Assembly (NCBI GenBank): GCA_009991955.1
Contig: JAACWS010000025.1
Coordinates: 1 to 51,701, forward strand
DNA from: Spirochaetales bacterium
GTDB lineage: Bacteria; Spirochaetota; Spirochaetia; DSM-27196; Salinispiraceae
Length of the DNA stretch: 51,701 nucleotides
Direction: 5' to 3'
Under the pieces are notes generated by a model that had not been told where the DNA came from, did not search any database, and saw only the letters and a list, made by a program, of their open reading frames with translations. Shown one piece after another: positions 1-7,945 of the stretch; the stretch's first letter is position 1; each line of letters starts with the position of its first letter. Position numbers and translations under genes: made by a program.

Positions 1-81
1 ACTCTCTATTACAAGGCAAAATGCCGATTCTGATTGAACTTTTTCAAAAATAATTTTATTCCCACAAGGTTTGGGGCACTG

Positions 82-110
82 AAAAAATTCCCCGGCGGTG
101 TTCGCCGGGG
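82..110 (-). terminator. Rho-independent terminator of the ABC ATPase operon
   Basis: An 8-bp GC stem (90-97 with 103-110, loop GTGTT/AACAC) is followed on the minus strand by a run of six T (82-87). It lies 25 bp beyond the stop codon of the ABC ATPase at 135 and ends that minus-strand operon. Confidence 0.85.
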
Positions 111-134
111 TTAGAACAGAATAGCCGAATCTGA

Positions 135-1235
135 CTAGCTCAGGTTTATTGCCTGCTCGGTCTCGGCGTCGAAAAATACTGCCTTGTCGAGGTTCGGTAC
201 AAACTTAACCTTATCACCAACACTGAAATGAATATTCGGAGCAGTCCGAGCAATCAGCTGGTGTTTTCCGGTATTTACGTACAGGTGTGTTTCCGCTCCC
301 AAGGGCTCTATAACTTCTGCAGCGGCGGGAATAAAGGAACCCTCAGCTGCATCCATGTTGTAAACCAAGTCTTCGGGTCGGATACCAAAAGAAACGTTCT
401 TGCCAATATAGGGCTTCAAAGGCTCAGCGTATCGACCTTCGATAGCCATCTTGAATGTACCTTCGTCGATCCAGATCTTCCCACCGGACTCGGTAACCGA
501 GGTAGAAAGAAAGTTCATGGGAGGCGATCCAATAAATCCGGCGACGAATCGATTCACCGGCTTGTTATAAAGGGTCAAGGGGTCACCAATCTGTTGAATA
601 ATACCACCCTTCATAACAACAATCTTATCACCCATGGTCATCGCCTCTACCTGGTCGTGGGTAACATAGATCATAGTTGCTTGGAGCCGAGTGTGGAGGG
701 AAGAAATTTCAGCCCTCATTTGCACCCGAAGTTTGGCATCGAGGTTGGACAGGGGCTCATCGAAAAGAAAAACCTTGGGGTGTCGAACAATCGCTCGACC
801 AACCGCAACCCGTTGTCGCTGACCACCGGAAAGTTGCTTTGGTCGTCGCTCAAGCAGTTCGTGAATCTCAAGAATTCCCGCAGCTTCGTCTACCCGCTTC
901 TGAATATCTTCCTTAGGCATTTTTCGAATCTTGAGTCCAAAGGCCATGTTGTCGTAGACGGTCATGTGGGGATACAAGGCATAATTCTGGAAAACCATCG
1001 CAATATCCCGGTCTTTGGGGGGCATATCGTTCACCCGCTTGCCGTCGATGAAAAGATCTCCGCTCGAAATATCTTCGAGACCGGCGACCATTCTAAGGGT
1101 TGTGGTCTTTCCACATCCCGAAGGACCTACCAAGACGACAAACTCTTTGTCTTGGATTGTGATGTCCGCGGCTTTTACCGCCTGGACCCCGCCGTCGTAT
1201 ACTTTACTAACGGCTTTTAGTTCGACTGTTGCCAT
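135..1235 (-). CDS. Sugar ABC transporter ATP-binding protein (UgpC/MsmX/MalK family)
   Basis: A 366-residue nucleotide-binding subunit of a carbohydrate importer of the MalK/UgpC/MsmX type, acting at the inner face of the membrane. Visible motifs: Walker A GPSGCGKTT (37-45), Q-loop at Q83, signature LSGGQRQR (135-142), Walker B ending at D159-E160, and H-loop H193. A C-terminal regulatory domain of about 120 residues follows (SFGIRPEDL), as usual in this family. A GGAGGT site sits just upstream of the ATG. No permease or binding-protein gene is adjacent, so like MsmX it may serve several sugar importers; this is inference. It is the last gene of a minus-strand operon and is followed by a terminator. 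Confidence 0.93.
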   Translation of the reverse strand: MATVELKAVSKVYDGGVQAVKAADITIQDKEFVVLVGPSGCGKTTTLRMVAGLEDISSGDLFIDGKRVNDMPPKDRDIAMVFQNYALYPHMTVYDNMAFGLKIRKMPKEDIQKRVDEAAGILEIHELLERRPKQLSGGQRQRVAVGRAIVRHPKVFLFDEPLSNLDAKLRVQMRAEISSLHTRLQATMIYVTHDQVEAMTMGDKIVVMKGGIIQQIGDPLTLYNKPVNRFVAGFIGSPPMNFLSTSVTESGGKIWIDEGTFKMAIEGRYAEPLKPYIGKNVSFGIRPEDLVYNMDAAEGSFIPAAAEVIEPLGAETHLYVNTGKHQLIARTAPNIHFSVGDKVKFVPNLDKAVFFDAETEQAINLS

Positions 1236-1253
1236 TGAGGCACCTCCGTAAAA

Positions 1254-2555
1254 TTATCTTATGCTTTTCAGTTTACGGTCACTTTCGCCACCTGTCAATC
1301 TTTGATAGGCAAGCTCTGTATTGGTCCTTTGCACTATTTTGTCGATGGCAAGCTCAAGGGACACGAGATAATTGTCTTGAATCATACGGGAGTCATCTTC
1401 CAGGGCCCAAAAATCGGGGGCTGACTGGGTCCATCCCGGGTCTAAGGTTTCCTGAATGGCAAGGGTTATCAAGGACCAAGGGTCAAGACCAGACACCCGA
1501 GCAAGGTCGGAATCTACAATACTTTGGCCTATTCCTTCCCGAGTACGAGTTGAGGTAAGAAGAAGATCCGAAAGCCATTCCCGGGGGCTTGGGTTTTCAA
1601 TGGTCCGCTGGTAGCTGTTCCAAGGCTTGCTGGGGGGTGAGTATGCGAAGATGCTCGGATTTGTTAGACGAACCGGACCCTGGTGGGTCCACAGAGTGCT
1701 CACGGCCCCGGGGCCAAGGCCCAAATAAGGGCGAAGGTTCCAGTATCGCCGATTGTGGGCGCTTTCCATTCCAGGTCGAGCGAAATTGGAAATCTCGTAG
1801 TGGTCGTAGCCGCGGGATTTGAGGAAGTCTCTTCCGGTTAACCAGTCATCTTCGTACATTCCTTGGGACACGGGGTTCACCCCACCGTGGGTCGGCCCAA
1901 GACGAGTTAGCTGTTCCAAGGGCGTTTTTTCTTCGACTGTCAGGCTGTACAGAGAAAAGTGCTGGGGGTTCCAGGTCAAGGCCCGTCGGAGATCTTTGAT
2001 AACCTGAGTGGGGGTCTGGCCGGGAATTCCGGTAATGAAGTCCAGGTTCAGCTCCCCTGGCCAATGGGTAGCCAAGGTCTCGAGGCTGGTATCGATAATG
2101 GATCCGGTCGCCCGACGGCCAAGGAGATGGAGGAAGTCAGTATCGAAGGTTTGAATTCCCAGACTAATTCGATCGACATCGTGGGAACTTAGAACTTCCA
2201 GGAGCTCGGTCGTCACAGATTCGGGATTCACCTCGATACAAAATTCCTCCAAAGACCGGGGTCCCGATAGTACCTGAAAAAGATTGGTCAAGAACCGATC
2301 AAAGAGCGCTGGTGGGATCGTACTTGGCGTTCCTCCACCCAAATAGATCGTCCGGAGGCTGGTCGCGTCTAGAAGGCCATTTTCTACGTAACTCCGGGCC
2401 TCGTGAACAATGCCGTCGAGTGTTCGTTCCATGACCCGAGGTGACCAACCGGTTTCAAAATAAAAGTTACAGTAACGACAGCGACTGGTACAAAAAGGAA
2501 TATGAATATAAAGGGCAATTTCTGGGTGATAGGGAAACTCGAGATCCACCATCAC
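1254..2555 (-). CDS. hemW: HemW-like radical SAM protein (coproporphyrinogen oxidase family)
   Basis: A 433-residue radical SAM enzyme of the HemN/HemW family. The [4Fe-4S] motif is C22-x3-C26-x2-C29-x-F, the spacing typical of HemW, followed by GGGTPS, the SAM-contacting segment. HemW proteins bind heme and are implicated in heme trafficking, whereas true HemN is an anaerobic coproporphyrinogen III dehydrogenase; the two cannot be separated with certainty here, but no other heme-synthesis gene is nearby. It is somewhat longer than the usual 370-400 residues. The start is GTG at 2555, overlapping the upstream stop by 4 bases (GTGA); ATG at 2552 is the alternative. Translational coupling with the upstream small membrane gene is likely. 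Confidence 0.8.
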   Translation of the reverse strand: MMVDLEFPYHPEIALYIHIPFCTSRCRYCNFYFETGWSPRVMERTLDGIVHEARSYVENGLLDATSLRTIYLGGGTPSTIPPALFDRFLTNLFQVLSGPRSLEEFCIEVNPESVTTELLEVLSSHDVDRISLGIQTFDTDFLHLLGRRATGSIIDTSLETLATHWPGELNLDFITGIPGQTPTQVIKDLRRALTWNPQHFSLYSLTVEEKTPLEQLTRLGPTHGGVNPVSQGMYEDDWLTGRDFLKSRGYDHYEISNFARPGMESAHNRRYWNLRPYLGLGPGAVSTLWTHQGPVRLTNPSIFAYSPPSKPWNSYQRTIENPSPREWLSDLLLTSTRTREGIGQSIVDSDLARVSGLDPWSLITLAIQETLDPGWTQSAPDFWALEDDSRMIQDNYLVSLELAIDKIVQRTNTELAYQRLTGGESDRKLKSIR

Positions 2556-2755
2556 CGCCGGTGACGTTGAGTCCAGGCGTAGAGCCCGAGCAGAGCTACT
2601 ACCCCAGCACTGGCGAGAATGTTTAGACGGATTTGGGTCGGCTCGGTAACCGGAAGGACCTCTGGATCGATTTCAATACTCTGATTCAAAAAGAGTGGAG
2701 CCCAAATGAGCCCAATCAAGAGAAATCCCAAAAGTAGAAGCAGCAGATTCTTCAC
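2552..2755 (-). CDS. Small two-helix membrane protein
   Basis: A 67-residue protein of unknown function. Residues 3-23 form a very hydrophobic leucine-rich helix, a short acidic loop follows (EIDPEV), and a second helix spans about 46-61, ending in a basic tail (QRHRR). GTG start 7 bp after the stop of the upstream permease; its 3' end overlaps hemW by 4 bases, so it sits inside a tightly packed operon. I do not recognise the family. Confidence 0.6.
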   Translation of the reverse strand: MKNLLLLLLGFLLIGLIWAPLFLNQSIEIDPEVLPVTEPTQIRLNILASAGVVALLGLYAWTQRHRR

Positions 2756-2762
2756 GGGAGTA

Positions 2763-3527
2763 TTATACCCATATTCCCAGGTTTTGCCGCAGAATATTCA
2801 GGATTGTAAGTCCGACCATCGTAAGAAATATTCCCCGGATAAGTTTTGTGCTCCTATTCAGTACTACGTGACTTCCAAGCCAAGCCCCAATAACTTGCGA
2901 AAATCCCATAATGAGCCCAATAGACCATACTACCTGTCCACCAATGACAAAGACCCCGAGGGATACGAAATTACTGGTAAAGTTCGTAATTTTTGTGTGA
3001 CCGGTCGCCTCTTTTAGAGGTAGACCCAGCAGGGCAATAAAGCTAATAGTCCAGAAACTCCCGGTGCCGGGCCCAAAAAAACCGTCGTAGAATCCAATGA
3101 GAAGACCAAAAATGAGGTAGAAGAGGTTTTCTTTCATCCGGGCCTGGGTTCGAATCTCGGAAGTAGCGGGATTCACCAGAACATAGATAAAGACCCCAAC
3201 CAGAAGAAAGGGAATAACCCATTCCAGGAACTCCCCACTAATCACCAATATTGCCAGGGTCCCCAAGGCCGCACCAACGAAGGTCCATGCGATGCCCCAA
3301 ACCATAGTTCGGGGATCGACCAGACCACCTCGGGTATAGCGCCAACTAGCGGTAAAACTGCCGAAGCTTGCCTGGAGTTTGTTCGTCCCCAAAGCCAGGT
3401 GGGGAGGCAGACCTACGGCCAAAAGGGCGGGGACAGTAATGATTCCCCCGCCCCCGGCGATAGTATCGACAAAGCCGGCCGAAAATCCGGCAAAGAGAAC
3501 AAACACAAGTTGTAATGGTTCGAGCAT
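2763..3527 (-). CDS. TSUP (TauE/SafE-type) membrane permease
   Basis: A 254-residue polytopic membrane protein of the TauE/SafE (TSUP) family, whose members export or import sulfite, sulfoacetate and related organosulfur or carboxylate anions. The family's glycine-rich first repeat is visible ([15 protein letters not shown] followed by ALGTNK), and the second half repeats the theme ([12 protein letters not shown] and ATGHTKITN). I chose ATG 3527 over the upstream in-frame start at 3578 because residue 1 then begins the first hydrophobic helix and a -10-like TACATT lies 6 nt upstream. It is the first gene of the operon with the small membrane protein, hemW and the ABC ATPase. The substrate cannot be told from sequence. 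Confidence 0.85.
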   Translation of the reverse strand: MLEPLQLVFVLFAGFSAGFVDTIAGGGGIITVPALLAVGLPPHLALGTNKLQASFGSFTASWRYTRGGLVDPRTMVWGIAWTFVGAALGTLAILVISGEFLEWVIPFLLVGVFIYVLVNPATSEIRTQARMKENLFYLIFGLLIGFYDGFFGPGTGSFWTISFIALLGLPLKEATGHTKITNFTSNFVSLGVFVIGGQVVWSIGLIMGFSQVIGAWLGSHVVLNRSTKLIRGIFLTMVGLTILNILRQNLGIWV

Positions 3528-3630
3528 GGGGGGAATGTATGATACCCGGCCACTGGAAAGCAAGAGGAAGTACCACATCCCGACACGTCGAAGTACCCAA
3601 GACCCCCATCTTCTGGTACACTCAAAAACT

Positions 3631-4881
3631 ATGAAAAACTACTACGAAAAATACGCTGAAATCGTCGTCCGAGTTGGCCTGAACCTCAAAGAGCGCCAGT
3701 GCCTGCTTATCAACACCGGCCTAGATACCTTCTGGTTCGCCCGTATCATCGCCAAAGAGGCCTACACCTCAGGAGCAAAGTACGTGGATATTCGAGTAGC
3801 CGATAACCTCCTATTACGCCACCGAATCGAAAATGGACCCGCCGACAGCCTGGACTACGTACCCTCTACCGCCTACGCCGAAGGCAACATGCAAATTGCC
3901 GAGGACTGGGCTCGAATTCGAATCGATTCAACCGAGGAACTCGACGTCCTGAAGGGAATCGATTCGGCAAAACTTAGCCAGATTACCAAAGCCCAGCGGG
4001 CCGTAGGCGAACTGGTGCGCGATCGTATGATGCGCCACAAACACCAGTGGCTGGTAATTGCCGCACCGGGGCCCAAGTGGGCGGCTAGCATCTTTGGTGG
4101 AACCGCAGTAGGAATCGACCCCCAATTAGACCAAAAGCGCACCGATAAGCTGTGGGATATGTTGGCAAAAATTTTACGCTTGGATACTCCCGACCCGGTA
4201 GCCACCTGGAAGGGCCTGGGTAAGACCCTCAAGGCCCGGGGCGAAAAGCTCGACGCTATGAAGCTGGACGCAGTGCGTTTCACAGGAAAAGGAACCGATC
4301 TTACCGTTGCATTGGCACCCACAGCCATTTGGGCAGGAGGTCCATCTATGACCCCTGATGGTACCTGGTTTGAACCAAACCTTCCGACCGAGGAGGTGTT
4401 TACTACCCCCGACTGGAAACGAACCTCCGGGAGGGTTGCCTGTACTCGGCCAGTAAAGGTTCTGGAAACCCTGGTGCAAGGTGCTTGGTTCGAGTTTAAA
4501 GAGGGGAAGGTGGTCGATTTTGGGGCTGATGAAGGGCGAGACATCCTCGAAAAGTTTTTGGACATTGATGAGGGAGCTCGGTATCTGGGAGAAGTCGCCC
4601 TGGTCGACGGCGAAAGCCCCATCTATAAAAGTGGATTCTTGTTCAACTCGATTCTTTACGACGAGAACGCAGCTTGCCACATTGCTTTAGGTGCGGGGTA
4701 TCCCTTTTGCCTGTCGAACGCCGACCACTTACAGAACAACACCCAGGTGAAGGCCGCCGGGTGTAATGTAAGTATGGTTCATACGGATTTTATGATCGGT
4801 GGCCCCGAGGTCGATGTCACAGGAATCACGAAAGATGGCCAAGAACTCCCAATCATCCGAAAGGGAGTTTTTGTCCTTTAG
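3631..4881 (+). CDS. M29-family aminopeptidase (AmpS/PepS/AmpT-like)
   Basis: A 416-residue cytoplasmic metallo-aminopeptidase of peptidase family M29. The C-terminal half carries the family's conserved acidic and histidine ligand segments: PTEEVFTTP, the second glutamate in [12 protein letters not shown], the histidine in [10 protein letters not shown], and the HTDFMIG segment, matching the Glu/Glu/His/His/Asp di-metal site known in M29 enzymes. Length is typical (about 410). The reading frame is open from 3379, but homology begins at ATG 3631 ([16 protein letters not shown]), which lies 8 nt after a TACACT -10 box; the upstream 84 codons overlap the divergent permease promoter and were discarded. 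It ends 7 bp from the stop of a convergent gene. Confidence 0.9.
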   Translation: MKNYYEKYAEIVVRVGLNLKERQCLLINTGLDTFWFARIIAKEAYTSGAKYVDIRVADNLLLRHRIENGPADSLDYVPSTAYAEGNMQIAEDWARIRIDSTEELDVLKGIDSAKLSQITKAQRAVGELVRDRMMRHKHQWLVIAAPGPKWAASIFGGTAVGIDPQLDQKRTDKLWDMLAKILRLDTPDPVATWKGLGKTLKARGEKLDAMKLDAVRFTGKGTDLTVALAPTAIWAGGPSMTPDGTWFEPNLPTEEVFTTPDWKRTSGRVACTRPVKVLETLVQGAWFEFKEGKVVDFGADEGRDILEKFLDIDEGARYLGEVALVDGESPIYKSGFLFNSILYDENAACHIALGAGYPFCLSNADHLQNNTQVKAAGCNVSMVHTDFMIGGPEVDVTGITKDGQELPIIRKGVFVL

Positions 4882-4888
4882 GGTTGGC

Positions 4889-7123
4889 TTACGACGTTTG
4901 ACCTAAAACCGCCAAGTAGTAATGGACAGCTGGGTCCCGGGGAAGTTCCTTGGGCCCGGTTGGTCCGTTCGATTCGTCATCTACACTCAAGGTTTTGGGT
5001 GCCTTGGCCAGGCTCGTGAATAGTTCTTTGGCCTTGTCTTTTTCTTTTGAATTTGCCAGAAAAACAGCCCGCTCAAAGTCCCGCAGGGTCTTCCTTTTCA
5101 GATTCCATAAGGAACGTCGGTCATTGTCAAAGACCTCGTAAAGATCTACCGGCACTGCTCTTCCCTTGATGAAGAAAGAACCCAGGTTTCGAACCGAGAA
5201 GGCCGAAATATTCCCCAAGGGAATTCGAACCGGTTCGCTCATGAGTATACCCGATTCAAAAATGCGGCTAAGTTCGAGCATCCGAGTTGCCAAGTTTACC
5301 GCCTCGCTCACCACCGTACCATCCATCCTATCCTTCTCACCGATTGTTCCCAGGGTTACATTTCCGCTGTGAATGGTGAGGCTCATTTCTATATGTCGAC
5401 CGGTTAAGAGCCTGTTTTTGTGATTCAGAGTTTTCACTGCCTTAAGTACCTGGACCCCCGCTCGGAGAGCGCCTTGAGCATCTTGGGGAAAGAGCGCCAG
5501 AAATCCATTCCCCCGATACTTGTCTACATACCCTCCCTCGTCGCGAATGATAGGAACAATAGAACCCATGAGGATATTGAGTATTTCAAAGACCTCCTCG
5601 GGATCTAGTCGGTCGGTGAGGCCGGTAAAGTTCTGGATTTCGCCGGCCATTACAATCATCGGAAGGGCCTTGTGATCTCCCAGTTGAACCTGGGTAATAT
5701 CCTGACGACCAATAAAGCTCAAGAATTCCCGAGGAATAAATCGCTCCATTGCCGCGTTAGTCGTGCTCAGTTGGCGGCGAAGTTCTTCGCTTGTAGCCAT
5801 AGCTTCTGCGGAGCGGCGAATCAAAATGAACGACTGAAATAAGACAAAGATCATTATTCCAACCGAGATAAGGGAAGGCATAGCAATCCAGTTATTGGCC
5901 CGGGCCATGTCGAGAATCATAGTGATAACTACAGCCAAGAAGCCTACCCCAAGGAGGCGGGCGTTCGTTTCGCCATTGATCACCCCGATAATCAACCGAA
6001 CCACCAGAATCAATGCTAGTATCAGGGCGATCCCCTGATACCCTAGGAGCAGCCCTCCGAAAATCCAAGTAGGAAATCCCACTATAACAATTCCATAGAG
6101 CACCGAGAGGGACGTAACGATCCAAAGCACCACCTTCGATCCCTTGTAAGGAAACAGAAAGCTTAGGTAAGCTCCGAAGGGTGGGACCAGGCCGGTAAAG
6201 GTAAGGAAATTGATTCGCACAAGCCACTGATAATCGAGGTCCGGCAGCAATTGTCCCAGGGGCATCGAATCCTGGGCAAGAATTCGCAGGGCAAGAATTC
6301 CGCAAATAATCCCAAACATGAGAGGCGCATATTCCTCTTTTCGGTGGAGGTAGGTAAACAAATGGTACAGGCTCATAATGAAAAAGAGCCCAACCATGAA
6401 GTAGGCGCCGGCGGTCTGGAAGGAATAGATTTTTATGGCTCGAGCCTGGGTCGTTATGTATACCGCCTCGGGAAGTCCGGCGGTACGATCGTGGAAATTA
6501 CTCACTTCAATTATGAGGGTATGAACTCCTCCGGGACCTACGGCTTCCAGGGCACTTTGAGGAAGGTGTACTACCGTATGTTGCCAGGCGGGGTGCGAGA
6601 GTTCCCGTTGGGTTCCCGGTGTTCCTATATCGGCTACCACTACGCCATTCCAATAGACCCTGCCGGCCGTTCCGATTCTCCCTAAATAGAGCGATAGGGG
6701 CTGGAAACTTTTAATTTCACGAGGCAACCGAAGGGATATCTCGAAAGTTCCGTAACCAAAGGCTGGAAAATATTCACCGTCGGAGCCCCGATACATGGTC
6801 CAGGGCTTTCGTATACCCACCCCTTGAAGATCGGGAGCGTAGCGAATGCCTACCTGTCGGTCGATGGTTTCGGTTAGATGATTCCAGTAAAAAGTCCACC
6901 CTTCGTAGAGAGATATACTTTCGTTTTGCCCGGGGTCCCAGTTTCGTATATCGATTGGCTCGCCGTTCATCGGTACGGTGTACTGGTAGGCCCCAGTTTC
7001 GATGGCAGGAAAAAGAACCGGCAGAAAACTCTGGCCCAACACCAATGCACTTATGCCAACCGAGGCGATCAAAAAGAGAATCGCCCCAACCGTCGAACCC
7101 CGCTCGAAGGATTTTTTAGTCAT
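4889..7123 (-). CDS. 7TM-DISM receptor with degenerate class III adenylate cyclase domain
   Basis: A 744-residue receptor: N-terminal anchor helix (about 12-35), an extracytoplasmic beta-sandwich region (about 50-230) of the 7TMR-DISM type, seven transmembrane helices (about 235-440), a short coiled coil, then a class III nucleotide cyclase domain (about 480-660). The cyclase fold is clear (GGYVDKYRGNGFLALF, HSGNVTLGTIG, AVNLATRMLELS). However, both metal-binding aspartates of the family are replaced, by E495 (in AGEIQNFTG) and N539 (in YRGNGF), with the expected 44-residue spacing. It may therefore be inactive, a pseudo-cyclase, or use metals unusually. The promoter at 7130-7135 is 6 nt from the ATG. 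No operon partner. Confidence 0.85.
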   Translation of the reverse strand: MTKKSFERGSTVGAILFLIASVGISALVLGQSFLPVLFPAIETGAYQYTVPMNGEPIDIRNWDPGQNESISLYEGWTFYWNHLTETIDRQVGIRYAPDLQGVGIRKPWTMYRGSDGEYFPAFGYGTFEISLRLPREIKSFQPLSLYLGRIGTAGRVYWNGVVVADIGTPGTQRELSHPAWQHTVVHLPQSALEAVGPGGVHTLIIEVSNFHDRTAGLPEAVYITTQARAIKIYSFQTAGAYFMVGLFFIMSLYHLFTYLHRKEEYAPLMFGIICGILALRILAQDSMPLGQLLPDLDYQWLVRINFLTFTGLVPPFGAYLSFLFPYKGSKVVLWIVTSLSVLYGIVIVGFPTWIFGGLLLGYQGIALILALILVVRLIIGVINGETNARLLGVGFLAVVITMILDMARANNWIAMPSLISVGIMIFVLFQSFILIRRSAEAMATSEELRRQLSTTNAAMERFIPREFLSFIGRQDITQVQLGDHKALPMIVMAGEIQNFTGLTDRLDPEEVFEILNILMGSIVPIIRDEGGYVDKYRGNGFLALFPQDAQGALRAGVQVLKAVKTLNHKNRLLTGRHIEMSLTIHSGNVTLGTIGEKDRMDGTVVSEAVNLATRMLELSRIFESGILMSEPVRIPLGNISAFSVRNLGSFFIKGRAVPVDLYEVFDNDRRSLWNLKRKTLRDFERAVFLANSKEKDKAKELFTSLAKAPKTLSVDDESNGPTGPKELPRDPAVHYYLAVLGQTS

Positions 7124-7129
7124 AAATGA

Positions 7130-7135
7130 AGTATA
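7130..7135 (-). promoter_or_regulatory. -10 box of the 7TM cyclase-like gene
   Basis: TATACT on the minus strand, ending exactly 6 nt before the ATG at 7123; no Shine-Dalgarno in between. No good -35 match is visible. A leaderless transcript is implied. Confidence 0.6.
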
Positions 7136-7152
7136 GACCGGAGATCGAGGAA

Positions 7153-7745
7153 TTACGCCCTAGTAAGGAGGATTTCCTCCGCTACTTTTCCAGTAATCTT
7201 CCTATCTCCTCGGGTCAGTCCCCATACGTTCTTGGGGTAGGCGAGCAACTTGGTCGGTTTAGCTTTCTTTTCGTGTTCCAGGACGCCGGAGAGCACAACC
7301 GCGAGGGTGAACCCGTGGCCAATACCGAGACTCGCCCAATCCTGCACCGTATCGACCCCAATCAGACCGTTTAGGATCATGGGAGTAAGCCCACATGATA
7401 TTTGCCCGCAAATCCTCGTTCTGGCCTCCGGCCATAACCTTGGGGCCCTGATCGATGAGGGAGCGTCGATGTCCCTTGTCAGGTACTGCTCCGCATCGTA
7501 GACGAAGGCACGGTATAGGTTTTCGCGGGGTCCAAAATACTAAAAACTGGAGACCCAAATCGACTTCCAAAACCAATCTCCTGCTTCTCTGCCCGCCAAC
7601 TAATGACCGCGTTTGCGTTCATCTCCGAACCGGTGGCAGGAAAGGTTTCATACCACCGGCTCTCTAGCTTTTTGGAAATTTGATCTCACACTCCATTTGC
7701 CTTGATCGATCTCCCCCGTAGAGAAGAAGGATCTTGTCGATCGTT
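7153..7745 (-). pseudogene. Decayed iron-containing alcohol dehydrogenase (YqhD/BdhA-like)
   Basis: Fragments of one iron-dependent alcohol dehydrogenase are scattered over different minus-strand frames. From N to C terminus: DKILLLYGG (near 7735), FPATGSEMNANAVISW (near 7640), SPVFSILDP, YDAEQYLTRDIDA, QGPKVMAGGQNEDLRANIMWA (near 7400-7460), then after a frame change MILNGLIGVDTVQDWASLGIGH and LAVVLSGVLEHEKKAKPTKLL, ending at a stop at 7153 about 50 residues short of a normal C terminus. Relative to YqhD/BdhA the NADPH-binding region is largely deleted. At least two frameshifts, internal deletions and lost 3' end make it a clear pseudogene. It explains the otherwise gene-free 820-bp gap between the flanking genes. 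Confidence 0.88.
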
Positions 7746-7883
7746 CGGCGGCCCAATTCGATTCGAGATAGATTGGGGTATGCCCTCGGTTCTTCTTCCG
7801 TAGACCATCAAAAATCGTTACTTTCTTCCCATTTGGAGAAAGAAAAGCGAAATTCTTTGGCCGTTGAACTAGGGAAATTTTCT

Positions 7884-7908
7884 CTTACCACAAGCTTTGG
7901 AGCACTAT
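7884..7908. repeat. Solo copy of the 18-bp palindrome-arm repeat
   Basis: CCACAAGCTTTGGAGCAC at 7888-7905, within a 25-bp stretch identical to 45325-45349. The inverted partner arm present at 45.2 kb is not found here. It lies between the alcohol dehydrogenase pseudogene and the fhs promoter. Confidence 0.8.
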
Positions 7909-7933
7909 ATCTGGCTTATATCCCAAAAGTACT

Positions 7934-7939
7934 TATACT
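7934..7939 (+). promoter_or_regulatory. -10 box of fhs
   Basis: TATACT ending 3 nt before ATG 7943 and 6 nt before ATG 7946. By the spacing seen at other genes here, transcription would start at the second ATG, making 7946 the leaderless start. Confidence 0.55.
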
Positions 7940-7945
7940 AGGATG

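Noticed and set aside
228-1220. Long plus-strand reading frame of 330 codons
   Set aside because: It is antisense to the ABC ATPase, whose motifs are complete; the plus-strand product has no recognisable features.
3379-3630. N-terminal extension of the M29 aminopeptidase
   Set aside because: It overlaps the divergent permease gene and promoter, and family similarity begins at ATG 3631.
3873-4680. Minus-strand frames inside the aminopeptidase gene
   Set aside because: They are shadows of a well-conserved gene and their products are low-complexity.
7250-7501. Plus-strand frame in the 7.1-7.9 kb gap
   Set aside because: The minus strand carries fragments of an iron alcohol dehydrogenase in the same place, which explains the open frame.
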